Source: Gilliamella bombicola (GTDB lineage: Bacteria > Pseudomonadota > Gammaproteobacteria > Enterobacterales > Orbaceae). Taken from it: DNA of 64,000 bases. The stretch's first letter is position 1. Every line of letters begins with the position of its first letter. Below the pieces are notes generated by a model, which worked only from the letters and a program-made list of their open reading frames with translations, searched no databases and had not been told where the DNA came from. Below are positions 10,371 through 19,320 of the stretch, piece by piece. Made by a program: the position numbers and the translations under genes. The DNA lies in NCBI RefSeq assembly GCF_900094945.1, contig NZ_FMAQ01000003.1, positions 207,186 through 271,185 on the forward strand. Reading direction: 5' to 3'.

Positions 10371-10607
10371 TGAAAATATCTTATAACGCAGAATAAACTA
10401 AATACTCATTGACACAGTATATAGTAAAATCAGTTTCAGCCCCACTGTTATGCAATAGCTAATTAATAGAATCTATTTTTAAATTAAATTCACAAAAATG
10501 TAATTAATAACGAATATCTTATTGACGAGAATAAAATAATTTGCCAATGTAGTGATAGCAACCTTTAAAAAGGTTAGAGTTATTGATAAAAAAAGCGGAG
10601 GTCAACT

Positions 10608-10940
10608 ATGGCGTTAAGTATTACCAGTAAACAAATGGAGATTACCCCTGCAATTCGTAGTTATCTACAAGATAAGTTTTCGAAGTTAGATAAATGGAGA
10701 GCACATCTAATCAATCCTCATTTTATTTTATCCAAAGAACCTGACGGATTTATTATTGATGCAACAATTGCCACTAAAGGAACGCCATTAGTTGCATCTG
10801 CCAAACATATTGATATGTATGCTGCAATTAATGATCTTATTGATAAACTTGAAAAACAACTTAATAAGTTGCAACATAAAGGCGAAGCTCGCCGTGCCGC
10901 TAACAGCATAAAAGATGCAGTATTAGAAGAAGAAATTTAA
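10608..10940 (+). CDS. raiA: Ribosome-associated inhibitor / hibernation factor RaiA (YfiA)
   Basis: It binds the 30S decoding region in stationary phase or cold and blocks translation. The 110 residues follow E. coli RaiA almost throughout ([43 protein letters not shown]) and keep a short acidic tail. The Shine-Dalgarno GCGGAGGT is strong. As in E. coli it lies directly upstream of pheA, but no phenylalanine-rich pheL leader peptide is visible between them. Confidence 0.95.
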   Translation: MALSITSKQMEITPAIRSYLQDKFSKLDKWRAHLINPHFILSKEPDGFIIDATIATKGTPLVASAKHIDMYAAINDLIDKLEKQLNKLQHKGEARRAANSIKDAVLEEEI

Positions 10941-10965
10941 TTAATTTATTTTTTCAATTTAATAA

Positions 10966-10997
10966 AAAGGCACTTTAATGGTGCCTTTATTTTTTTG
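10966..10997 (+). terminator. Intrinsic terminator between raiA and pheA
   Basis: AAAGGCAC (10966-10973) pairs with GTGCCTTT (10981-10988), followed by A and a long T run. A TATAAT at 11003-11008 just after it is a candidate -10 for pheA, giving a very short leader. Confidence 0.88.
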
Positions 10998-11034
10998 CTT
11001 GTTATAATACAAACTATCTTTTTTTTAATATCTA

Positions 11035-12192
11035 ATGAAAATGAGCGCAAACCCTTTATTACCTTTACGAGATAAGATTAATGAACTAGATAAAACGTTG
11101 TTAGAACTTATTGCTGAACGTCGCAAACTCTCAACGCAAGTAATTCATACTAAAATTGAAGTAAACATTCCAGTACGTGATATTGAGCGTGAACGTTTAC
11201 TTATAAAAGCCTTAATCAATCAAGGCAAAAAATATCATCTTGATGATCTTTTCATTAAACGCTTATATCAATTAATTATCGAAGATTCTGTACTATTACA
11301 ACAAAAAATCTTACAAGAAAAACTTAATCACGGCACTATTGTCACTGCCAAAGTTGCTTTTTTAGGACCAAAAGGATCTTATTCTCATTCTGCAGCACGC
11401 CATTATGCAAGCGCTCATTTAGATGAAATGATTGAATTCAGCTGTTCAACCTTTAAAGACATTTTTGAACAAGTCGAAAATGGTGCTGTAGATTATGGAA
11501 TTTTACCAATAGAAAATTCTAGCTCGGGCTCAATTAATGAAGTTTATGATTTACTGCAAAAAACCAACTTACACATTATTGGTGAGCTTTCTTTACCTAT
11601 TGATCATTGTATTCTTGCCGGGCTAAATTCAAAAATTGAACAAATTGATACCATTTATAGCCATCCACAACCATTCCAACAATGCAGTAACTTTTTAGAA
11701 AGCTATCCGCATTGGAAGATTGTATACTGCGACAGTACATCGTCAGCAATGGAAACTGTTGCAAAATTGAATCAACCTAATGTTGCAGCAATGGGTAATA
11801 AAGATGGCGGTGAATTATATGGACTGCAAGTCCTTGAACACAACTTTGCTAATCAAAAAGAAAACATTACGCGTTTTATTGTGCTGGCTCGTCAGCCTAT
11901 TGAGGTTTCAGATCAAATTCCAGCTAAAACCACAATTTTAATGAAGACAGGTCAACAAGCAGGTGCTTTAGTTGATGCCCTATTAGTATTACGTAATCAT
12001 AATATCGTCATGACTAAACTTGAGTCGCGTCCAATTCATGGTACACCATGGGAAGAAATGTTTTATATTGATTTGCAAGGCAATATTCATTCTTATGAAA
12101 TGCAAACAGCACTCAAAGAACTAGCATCAATGACGTTATATACCAAGGTGCTCGGATGCTATCCAAGTGATTCCATTGTTGCTGTAATGTAA
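11035..12192 (+). CDS. pheA: Bifunctional chorismate mutase / prephenate dehydratase
   Basis: It converts chorismate to prephenate and then phenylpyruvate in phenylalanine synthesis. The 385 residues hold an AroQ chorismate mutase domain (about 1-95), the prephenate dehydratase domain beginning [15 protein letters not shown], and a C-terminal ACT domain with the GALV and ESRP motifs that bind phenylalanine. ATG at 11041 is an alternative start. mutY begins 6 bp after the stop, so the two are probably co-transcribed. Confidence 0.97.
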   Translation: MKMSANPLLPLRDKINELDKTLLELIAERRKLSTQVIHTKIEVNIPVRDIERERLLIKALINQGKKYHLDDLFIKRLYQLIIEDSVLLQQKILQEKLNHGTIVTAKVAFLGPKGSYSHSAARHYASAHLDEMIEFSCSTFKDIFEQVENGAVDYGILPIENSSSGSINEVYDLLQKTNLHIIGELSLPIDHCILAGLNSKIEQIDTIYSHPQPFQQCSNFLESYPHWKIVYCDSTSSAMETVAKLNQPNVAAMGNKDGGELYGLQVLEHNFANQKENITRFIVLARQPIEVSDQIPAKTTILMKTGQQAGALVDALLVLRNHNIVMTKLESRPIHGTPWEEMFYIDLQGNIHSYEMQTALKELASMTLYTKVLGCYPSDSIVAVM

Positions 12193-12198
12193 ATAACT

Positions 12199-13242
12199 AT
12201 GACTATGCAACAGTTTTCGCAAGCTGTACTTAATTGGTATGAACAGTACGGTAGAAAATCGCTACCTTGGCAAATTGAAAAAAGCGCTTATCATGTTTGG
12301 TTATCAGAAGTGATGTTGCAACAAACTCAAGTTGCAACGGTAATCCCTTACTTTAACCGTTTTATTGAACAATTTCCCAAGGTAACTGACCTAGCAACAT
12401 CACCAATTGATGATGTGTTGCATCTTTGGACAGGGCTTGGCTATTATGCAAGAGCGCGCAATTTACATAAAGCAGCACAAATGATTGCCGAACAGTTTAA
12501 TGGCGTGTTCCCTACACAATTTGACGACGTCATCGCCCTACCCGGTGTTGGGCGTTCAACTGCAGGAGCAATTTTATCACTTTCACAAAATCAGCATTAT
12601 CCAATTTTAGATGGCAATGTAAAACGTGTTTTAACCCGATATTTTGCAGTTAAAGGCTGGCCGGGTATTAAAACTGTCGAAAATAAGCTTTGGCAATTGA
12701 GTGAGCAAGTTACCCCTCAAAAAGAGGTTGCAAAATTTAATCAAGCTATGATGGATATTGGGGCAATGGTTTGTACTCGCACTAAACCTAAGTGCACTTT
12801 ATGTCCTTTACATAATCATTGCCTTGCCTATAAAAATGAAACTTGGCAACAATATCCAGCCCCAAAACCTAAAAAGACTATTCCTGAAAAAACAGCCTAT
12901 TTTTTAATGCTTGAATATCATCAAGCTATTTGGCTAGAAAAAAGACCACCATCGGGTATTTGGGGAGGACTATATTGTTTACCTCAGTTTTCAAGTAAGC
13001 AAGCATTAACTGACTGGTTAAAAGAACAAGGCATTGAAACAACAAAACCAAAGCAACTTATTGCTTTTCGCCACACCTTTAGCCATTTTCACTTAGATAT
13101 TATTCCTATCCATTGTGTTATCACTAATTATACAAAATGTTGGGATGAATCTTGTGGCTATTGGTATAATCTTAACTCTGACAATGCCAAAATAGGGTTA
13201 GCAACACCTGTTTATAACTTATTAAAACAAACGACTTATTAA
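12199..13242 (+). CDS. mutY: Adenine DNA glycosylase
   Basis: It removes adenine mispaired with 8-oxoguanine. The 347 residues carry catalytic E37 ([12 protein letters not shown]), a helix-hairpin-helix [12 protein letters not shown], catalytic D138 and the four [4Fe-4S] cysteines C192, C199, C202 and C208 with the standard 6-2-5 spacing. The C-terminal NUDIX-like domain that recognises 8-oxoG is present. It follows pheA in an apparent operon. Confidence 0.98.
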   Translation: MTMQQFSQAVLNWYEQYGRKSLPWQIEKSAYHVWLSEVMLQQTQVATVIPYFNRFIEQFPKVTDLATSPIDDVLHLWTGLGYYARARNLHKAAQMIAEQFNGVFPTQFDDVIALPGVGRSTAGAILSLSQNQHYPILDGNVKRVLTRYFAVKGWPGIKTVENKLWQLSEQVTPQKEVAKFNQAMMDIGAMVCTRTKPKCTLCPLHNHCLAYKNETWQQYPAPKPKKTIPEKTAYFLMLEYHQAIWLEKRPPSGIWGGLYCLPQFSSKQALTDWLKEQGIETTKPKQLIAFRHTFSHFHLDIIPIHCVITNYTKCWDESCGYWYNLNSDNAKIGLATPVYNLLKQTTY

Positions 13243-13310
13243 CGCCTCTTTATCAGAATCTACATTATTTTTAGTATATAATTACTCATTATTTTTTACT
13301 CTATTAAGTT

Positions 13311-14522
13311 ATGCAAAACAAACAACATCAAAGCTTATCTGGCTACTTAGTCTTTTTAATGGCTTTTGCTATTGGTATTACTATAGCTAGCAATTATTAT
13401 GCTCAGCCGCTATTACATTCAATTACAAATAATCTGCATATAAAAGTAGAAAATGCAGGATCAATCATTATGGTTGCCCAATTTAGTTATGCTGTGGGCT
13501 TACTTTTTATCACACCACTTGGTGATAAACTAGAGCGTAAAAGATTGATTATTATTTTAATGATATTATCCACTTGTGGACTTATGGTAAGCGCTTTATC
13601 TCAAAATATATGGATGCTTATAATAGGCACAGCTATGACAGGGTTATTTTCAACGGTAGCACAAGTCTTAATTCCTTTTGCAGCTACATTATCAAGACCA
13701 GAACATCGTGGTAAAATTGTAGGCACATTAATGAGTGGTATGTTACTAGGTATTTTATTAGGTCGAACTTTTGCGGGTGCCATTTCAACCATTGCCGATT
13801 GGCATGATGTGTATTGGATTGCAACAGGTATTATGGCCATTGTGACGCTATTACTCTGGGCTTCGCTACCCAGTTACCGTTGCGATATTAACATTAATTA
13901 TTTTAAGCTGTTATGGTCGATTGCTTTATTATATAAACAAGAGCCAACACTTAGAATTCGTTCACTATTAGCCATTATATCGTTTGCACTATTTTCACTA
14001 TTATGGACACCTCTTGCTTTCTTACTAACTAATGCACCATACCACTATTCTGATTTTATTATTGGCTTATTTGGACTTGCTGGTGCGGCTGGTGCAATGG
14101 GATCACCAATAGTGGGAAAATTATCAGACAAAGGCAAAGGTTTTATTGCAACCACTATTGGATTATGTTTATTGCTGTTAGCTTGGTTACCCCTATCGTT
14201 AGCGCAATTTTCAATTTTCGCCTTAATTTTCGGCGTAATTTTGTTAGATTTAGCCGTACAAGTTACCCATGTGTCGAATATGAATGCTATTTATCAAATC
14301 AGACCCGAAGCACGCAGCCGAATGAATACAGGTTATATGGTATGCTATTTTATTGGCGGAATGCTAGGATCTGTGGGTTCGACCTATTTATTTAGTCATT
14401 ACGGATGGATAGCGATAATCATAGCAAGCACGTCTTTAGCAATATTAGGCATCATATGCTGGCTTTTTTATACTAAAACGCATTGCTACCTGAAACTTTT
14501 TGACAAAAATCACATTAACTAA
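13311..14522 (+). CDS. Major facilitator superfamily transporter, substrate unknown
   Basis: A 403-residue protein with about twelve hydrophobic helices and the MFS loop motif GDKLERKR between helices 2 and 3. The IASNYYAQPLL opening is typical of a widespread bacterial drug/metabolite efflux clade. The substrate cannot be assigned. It ends 13 bp from the convergent UbiF-type gene. Confidence 0.85.
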   Translation: MQNKQHQSLSGYLVFLMAFAIGITIASNYYAQPLLHSITNNLHIKVENAGSIIMVAQFSYAVGLLFITPLGDKLERKRLIIILMILSTCGLMVSALSQNIWMLIIGTAMTGLFSTVAQVLIPFAATLSRPEHRGKIVGTLMSGMLLGILLGRTFAGAISTIADWHDVYWIATGIMAIVTLLLWASLPSYRCDININYFKLLWSIALLYKQEPTLRIRSLLAIISFALFSLLWTPLAFLLTNAPYHYSDFIIGLFGLAGAAGAMGSPIVGKLSDKGKGFIATTIGLCLLLLAWLPLSLAQFSIFALIFGVILLDLAVQVTHVSNMNAIYQIRPEARSRMNTGYMVCYFIGGMLGSVGSTYLFSHYGWIAIIIASTSLAILGIICWLFYTKTHCYLKLFDKNHIN

Positions 14523-14534
14523 ATGTTGACCTAA

Positions 14535-14567
14535 ATCAAATATGCATAGCGTATTTGATCAATTGTT
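14535..14567. terminator. Possible terminator shared by the MFS and UbiF-type genes
   Basis: ATCAAATA (14535-14542) pairs with TATTTGAT (14552-14559), followed on the plus strand by CAATTG and T7. It overlaps the 3' end of the minus-strand gene. Confidence 0.4.
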
Positions 14568-15720
14568 TTTTTAATAGTGAACTGTGATTAATAGCATTCA
14601 TGCCAATGGTTCTTAATGTCTTTTTCAGCACATTATCTCCATTAAACATATCTTGAATTGTTCTCATGGCTGTGAGCATCACTAACGTATCTTTACGACG
14701 GTTAAACTCAAATGACTTTAAATTATTTACAAGTCCAATATCTTTTTGTGTGTCAATTAATTGTTTAATTGTCGAAACTAATAAAGCGGAGTCTTGAAAC
14801 CCTAAATTCACGCCTTGTCCAGCTAAAGGATGAATAGTGTGTGCAGCATCACCAATCAGAACTAAGCGATGTTTAATAAATTGTTTTGCAAAACGCGCTT
14901 TTAATGGAAATACCATGCGCGGATTAATTAATTGGCATTTGCCTACTTTATCGCCCGTTAACGCTAATAATTGATTTGAAAATTCAGATTCACAAAGCGA
15001 GGTTAAATTTGCCGCATTATCAGGTTTAGTCGACCAAACTAAGCAACTTTTATTGGCATCCCAAAGCGGAAGAAAAGCGATAATCCCATTAGGATAAAAC
15101 ACTTGTCTAGCACAAGATTGATGTGGATACTCAGTTTCAACAGTTGTAATAACAGCATGATGAAGATAATCTCGTTCAAAAACAGGAATATTTTTGCATC
15201 TACGTACCCAAGAATGAGCACCATCAGCACCAATCATTAATTTAGATTGTAAAACAGTTTTATCTGCAAGTGTCAAAAAGGCAAAATCGTCATTAAATGT
15301 ACAATCAATTGCTTCAAAATTATAAAAATGAATATTGGAACACTTTTTAGCATATTGGTAAAGATAATGAGAAATAACATTATTTTCGATTATATATCCA
15401 AGATTTGAATAACCATAATCTTTAGCATGAGCAGACAAATGAGCTTGACCATATTTTTCCCATACACCTATTTCGTTAAACTCTTGTACACGTCGACTAG
15501 CGCACAGATCATCCCATATACCGATTTGCGAAAAATACCGTTGACTTGCGCCATTAATAGCTGAAGCTCTAATACCTATTTCACCATGTGGCAATGATCC
15601 ATGCTGATGGATTTTAGCATCTATAATTGCTATGTTTAGTGCATATTGACTAAGTGCGCAGGCTGTCGCTAACCCCACTAACCCTCCACCTACAATTGCC
15701 ACATCAAATTGAATATTCAT
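14536..15720 (-). CDS. ubiF: FAD-dependent hydroxylase of ubiquinone synthesis, UbiF-type
   Basis: A class A flavoprotein mono-oxygenase of the UbiH/UbiF/UbiI family that hydroxylates the quinone ring. The 394 residues show the dinucleotide fold VGGGLVGLA (9-17), the GADGAHSWVR motif and the FAD ribityl motif GDAAHTIHPLAGQGVNLG. The C-terminal LLKKQLIKYAMHI resembles UbiF more than UbiH or UbiI. Which ring position it acts on cannot be fixed from sequence. tatA lies 14 bp upstream in the same direction. Confidence 0.82.
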   Translation of the reverse strand: MNIQFDVAIVGGGLVGLATACALSQYALNIAIIDAKIHQHGSLPHGEIGIRASAINGASQRYFSQIGIWDDLCASRRVQEFNEIGVWEKYGQAHLSAHAKDYGYSNLGYIIENNVISHYLYQYAKKCSNIHFYNFEAIDCTFNDDFAFLTLADKTVLQSKLMIGADGAHSWVRRCKNIPVFERDYLHHAVITTVETEYPHQSCARQVFYPNGIIAFLPLWDANKSCLVWSTKPDNAANLTSLCESEFSNQLLALTGDKVGKCQLINPRMVFPLKARFAKQFIKHRLVLIGDAAHTIHPLAGQGVNLGFQDSALLVSTIKQLIDTQKDIGLVNNLKSFEFNRRKDTLVMLTAMRTIQDMFNGDNVLKKTLRTIGMNAINHSSLLKKQLIKYAMHI

Positions 15721-15734
15721 ACCAATAATTACAT

Positions 15735-15911
15735 CTATTTATTATCTAACTTATCATCATTTTTTGATTCCACTTCGTCATCATTCATCGCTTTTTTAAA
15801 GCCTTTCAATGCTGAACCAAGATCTGAACCTAAATTACGTAATTTTTTGGTACCAAATAATAAAATAACTACAGCAAGAAACACTAAAAGATGTGGAATA
15901 CTAAAAGACAT
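15735..15911 (-). CDS. tatA: Sec-independent translocase subunit TatA/TatE
   Basis: A short gene of 58 residues, starting [20 protein letters not shown] and followed by the diagnostic [20 protein letters not shown]: a transmembrane helix, a hinge (FG) and an amphipathic helix, as in TatA. The tail is acidic. The Shine-Dalgarno GAGAGGAG is strong. It forms the pore-like part of the twin-arginine export system. No tatB or tatC is adjacent; its partner here is a UbiF-type gene, so it may be a TatE-like extra copy or a displaced tatA. Confidence 0.92.
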   Translation of the reverse strand: MSFSIPHLLVFLAVVILLFGTKKLRNLGSDLGSALKGFKKAMNDDEVESKNDDKLDNK

Positions 15912-16030
15912 AATAAACTCCTCTCAATAAATACAAGTCTCTATTTAGGATAGGCCTTAAAACAGATTTTATAGCATATTATTATACTATTTTTATGATG
16001 GGATTTCATGAATAGTTCAAGAACAAAAAA

Positions 16031-16056
16031 AAGACCTGTATAAAACTATACAGGCC
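16031..16056 (-). terminator. Minus-strand intrinsic terminator upstream of tatA
   Basis: CCTGTATA (16035-16042) pairs with TATACAGG (16047-16054). On the minus strand the stem is followed by a pyrimidine step and T8. No minus-strand gene was recognised upstream of it, so the transcript it would end is unidentified. Confidence 0.6.
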
Positions 16057-16091
16057 AACATGAAATATAAGGAATATAAGGAAAGAAAACA

Positions 16092-16166
16092 ATGAAAAAT
16101 CCTTACCCTTCTTATTATCCGTTTTTTTTCTCATTAGTCAACGTTTTTATTTTTTTATTTATTTAG
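16092..16166 (+). CDS. Possible 24-residue hydrophobic peptide
   Basis: A short frame of 24 codons begins MKNPYPSYYPFFF and is hydrophobic to its end. It has an AGGA ribosome site nine bases upstream. Nothing else supports it, and it lies in very AT-rich DNA where such frames can arise by chance. Confidence 0.2.
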   Translation: MKNPYPSYYPFFFSLVNVFIFLFI

Positions 16167-16231
16167 CCACAGCATAACAAAAAAACATACAAATCAAACA
16201 AAAACAAATAAATAAATGAAAAATACAACAT

Positions 16232-16245
16232 TTGATCAATATCAA
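16232..16245. promoter_or_regulatory. Perfect FNR box
   Basis: TTGATCAATATCAA matches the FNR consensus TTGAT-N4-ATCAA at all ten fixed positions. It lies in the 554-bp gap between tatA (minus) and the repressor gene (plus), 221 bp before the latter. Which gene it serves is open. Confidence 0.55.
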
Positions 16246-16465
16246 CATTAACTTGAAAAAATAAATATAAACATTAAAATAAACAAATTAAAATGAAAAA
16301 GCACGCAACAAAAACAGAAAAAAATCAAATTATGTTTTTTTAAACAATTCACAGAAACAAAAAAATAAAAAGGATTTCATTAATTTTCTATATTATGGAT
16401 GTGTACAAAATTATTTAAAAATACACTATAATCAATCAACTTGTGCAAGAAATAATGAGTCAAAG

Positions 16466-17155
16466 ATGAATGCAATTAAAAATAATAATGTTAAAACTTT
16501 CAAAGATAGATTACATAGCTCAATGCAAGGTTTATCTGTTTCTGCTTTCGCTAAAAAATGTGATATGTCAGAAACAGTAATCCGAGATTATTTATCGGGA
16601 AAAACATACCCATCACTGACGCGCTTAGAAGTTATTGCTGAAAAATGTAATGTTTCTTTTAATTGGCTTGCTACGGGACATAGACTAGAATTTGTAGACT
16701 CCAAAAATGATGAAGATGTTTACAATGAAAATATTTATCGTATTCCTGTTTATAAAAAACAGCTACCAACAAAAGAAGAGGCACAAAAAGAACGTTTTGT
16801 TAGAGAAACCCCTCCGGTAATGAATTATCCTATTATTGAAGGTTGGGTTAAACACCGTGGTTTAGATGCTAAAAAATTAATTATATATTGGGCCAAAGGT
16901 GATTTAATGTCACCAGAAATAAAAAATAATAACGGTCTAATCCTTAACACTGAAGTGAGTGATATCGTTGATGGAGCAATCTATTTAATTGAATATGAAG
17001 ATATTACTTTCTTAAGAAAAGTACGTTTAACTCTCGATGGGTGGCTGTTAATTTGTAACAATAGCCAACACCCTACAATTGAAGTACCAAAAGCAGACTT
17101 TCATAAATATCATATTGTTGGACGTGTTGTACTTATCATTAAAGATATTTATTAA
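16466..17155 (+). CDS. LexA/CI-like transcriptional repressor without the autocleavage dyad
   Basis: The 229 residues combine an N-terminal XRE-type helix-turn-helix (about 10-68, with MSETVIRDYLSGKTYPSL) and a C-terminal S24/LexA-like fold (about 130-229). In the position of the catalytic GDSM motif the sequence reads GDLMSP, and the usual catalytic lysine aligns with R in LRKVRL, so RecA-stimulated self-cleavage looks lost. This architecture is common in phage repressors, but no phage gene is near. A TATAAT lies about 40 bp upstream. The target is unknown. Confidence 0.8.
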   Translation: MNAIKNNNVKTFKDRLHSSMQGLSVSAFAKKCDMSETVIRDYLSGKTYPSLTRLEVIAEKCNVSFNWLATGHRLEFVDSKNDEDVYNENIYRIPVYKKQLPTKEEAQKERFVRETPPVMNYPIIEGWVKHRGLDAKKLIIYWAKGDLMSPEIKNNNGLILNTEVSDIVDGAIYLIEYEDITFLRKVRLTLDGWLLICNNSQHPTIEVPKADFHKYHIVGRVVLIIKDIY

Positions 17156-17405
17156 TGTCTTTAATCGCTATATATTAACTTTCGAGATATAATAAAAAAC
17201 GAGGGAATATTAAACATTTTATTCCCTACTAATTTCTTTGATGTTTATAACTTAAATAATAACAGCTAGATAGTTAATTTATGTTTGTTAAATTTCATGG
17301 AGCATATTAGTGCAAAATTAATTTATAGTTATTTGCATTACCCCCTTTTTTCTATATTATTTATAATATTATCAATAAATAATCTTATTATTAATTAGGC
17401 CTAAC

Positions 17406-19241
17406 ATGTATCGATTTTTTGAAAAATTGGTGTCATCTTATCCGACAGATGAACCTCGTCCTATGGCTAAAAATTTTTTTAGTTTCATATGGCAATCAAC
17501 TGAAGGAACTCGTTTATTTTTACTACTATTAATTATTTTTAGCGCGTTAGGTGGAGCTTTTGAAGCCTTTTTATACGCAGCCCTCGGTAAAGTTATTGAT
17601 TGGCTTGCGATTGTTGAACCTAGCAAATTTTGGCAACAAGAAAAAACAACATTAATACTATTAACCTTAATCATCCTATCCAGTACAATTATTATTGGAC
17701 TACAAACTATTATTAAACATCAGTGCCTAGCAGGAAATTTTCCAATGCGAATGCGCTGGAATCTACATAGGTTAGTACTTAACCAAAGTATGCGCTTTTT
17801 TCAAGATGAATTTGCTGGAAGAATATCAGCAAAAGTCATGCAAACAGCACTAGCGGTTCGCGATACGTGTTTCTTAGTAGCGGATATTTTCATCTATGTC
17901 CTAATCTCGTTTATTACTATGGCAACAATCATCGGCCAATTAGATATTTGGTTATTAATGCCATTTATGTGTTGGTGTCTGATTTATGGCATTACTATGT
18001 ATTATTTTATTCCCCGATTAAGTAAAGTCGCTAGTATGCAGGCTAATGCTCGCTCTACGATGACAGGACGAGTGACTGATGCCTATACCAACATTATGAC
18101 CGTAAAACTATTTTCTCATGCAGGCAATGAGGCAAAATATGCGCAAGAATCAATGGATGAGTTTTTAGTTACTGTAAACAAACAGATGCGCCTAGTCAGT
18201 AGTTTTGAAATTGTTAATCATTTATTGTCTATTTTGTTAGTACTAAGCACAACAGGCGTTGCATTGTGGTTATGGATAAATCAGTTCATTGGTGTTGGTG
18301 CAATTGCGACAACAACGGCTGTTGCACTTCGTTTAAATGGTTTTTCACACTGGATCATGTGGGAAATGGCTGCCCTATTTGAAAATATTGGGGTTGTTAA
18401 AGATGGTATTAATACTTTTTCAGCAACTAAAACAGTTGTTGATCAACCCAATGCAACATCACTTAATGTTACTCAAGGAAAAATTGAATTTAAACACATT
18501 TATTTTTCCTATGATAAAAAACAGAGTCATTCAGTCATTGAAAATTTAGATTTAACAATTAAATCTGGTGAAAAAATAGGATTAGTTGGTCGTTCAGGAG
18601 CAGGTAAATCAACACTTATCAATTTATTACTTCGCTTTTACGATTTACAAAGTGGCAAAATTGTTATTGATGGACAAGATATTACGACTGTTAGCCAAGA
18701 AAGCCTACGAGCTCAAATTGGTATGGTGACACAAGATACCTCATTATTGCATCGAACAGTGCGAGAAAACTTACTCTATGGTAACAATTACGCAACCGAC
18801 GAGCAAATGATTGAAGCCGCCCAAAAAGCACATGCTGATAACTTTATTCAAACACTAATTGATGCAAAAGGTAGAACTGGGTATGACGCATTTGTTGGTG
18901 AGCGAGGCATAAAATTATCTGGCGGGCAAAGACAACGTATTGCAATTGCTCGCGTTATCCTAAAAAATGCTCCTATTTTATTATTAGATGAAGCAACAAG
19001 TGCGCTGGATTCTGAAATTGAACAAGCAATCCAAGAAAGCTTATACTCTTTAATGGAAGGTAAAACCGTCATTGCCATTGCTCACCGGCTATCAACCATT
19101 GCAGCAATGGATAGATTAGTCGTACTAGATCAAGGAAAAATCATTGAGCAAGGAACACACCAAGAGTTACTTATGAAAAATGGATTATATGCACAACTTT
19201 GGAAACATCAAAGCGGCGGATTCTTAGCAGCTAATATCTAA
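17406..19241 (+). CDS. ABC exporter with fused membrane and ATPase domains
   Basis: A 611-residue half-transporter expected to work as a homodimer in the inner membrane. Six helices lie between about residues 35 and 320. The ATPase has Walker A GRSGAGKST, signature LSGGQRQR, Walker B ILLLDEATSALDSE and switch AHRLST. This subfamily is usually called multidrug or lipid exporter; the substrate is not assignable. It is a single gene ending at a convergent terminator. Confidence 0.9.
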   Translation: MYRFFEKLVSSYPTDEPRPMAKNFFSFIWQSTEGTRLFLLLLIIFSALGGAFEAFLYAALGKVIDWLAIVEPSKFWQQEKTTLILLTLIILSSTIIIGLQTIIKHQCLAGNFPMRMRWNLHRLVLNQSMRFFQDEFAGRISAKVMQTALAVRDTCFLVADIFIYVLISFITMATIIGQLDIWLLMPFMCWCLIYGITMYYFIPRLSKVASMQANARSTMTGRVTDAYTNIMTVKLFSHAGNEAKYAQESMDEFLVTVNKQMRLVSSFEIVNHLLSILLVLSTTGVALWLWINQFIGVGAIATTTAVALRLNGFSHWIMWEMAALFENIGVVKDGINTFSATKTVVDQPNATSLNVTQGKIEFKHIYFSYDKKQSHSVIENLDLTIKSGEKIGLVGRSGAGKSTLINLLLRFYDLQSGKIVIDGQDITTVSQESLRAQIGMVTQDTSLLHRTVRENLLYGNNYATDEQMIEAAQKAHADNFIQTLIDAKGRTGYDAFVGERGIKLSGGQRQRIAIARVILKNAPILLLDEATSALDSEIEQAIQESLYSLMEGKTVIAIAHRLSTIAAMDRLVVLDQGKIIEQGTHQELLMKNGLYAQLWKHQSGGFLAANI

Positions 19242-19270
19242 TTTTATGCTTTACTAGTAAATAATTTTTA

Positions 19271-19306
19271 GGACACATATTCATTTTAGATAAAACTTAT
19301 GTGTCC
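19271..19306. terminator. Convergent terminator between the ABC exporter and dacB
   Basis: GGACACATA (19271-19279) pairs perfectly with TATGTGTCC (19298-19306) across an AU-rich 18-nt loop, and TT-rich sequence follows. Confidence 0.65.
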
Positions 19307-19320
19307 TTCTTACGGAATTA

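Noticed and set aside
10941..11034. Phenylalanine attenuator (pheL) before pheA
   Set aside because: A terminator is present, but there is no leader peptide with phenylalanine codons; it is taken as the raiA terminator.
16035..16054. CTGT...ACAG palindrome as a LexA (SOS) box
   Set aside because: The spacer is 10 nt, not 8, and the palindrome is followed by T8 on the minus strand, so a terminator explains it better.
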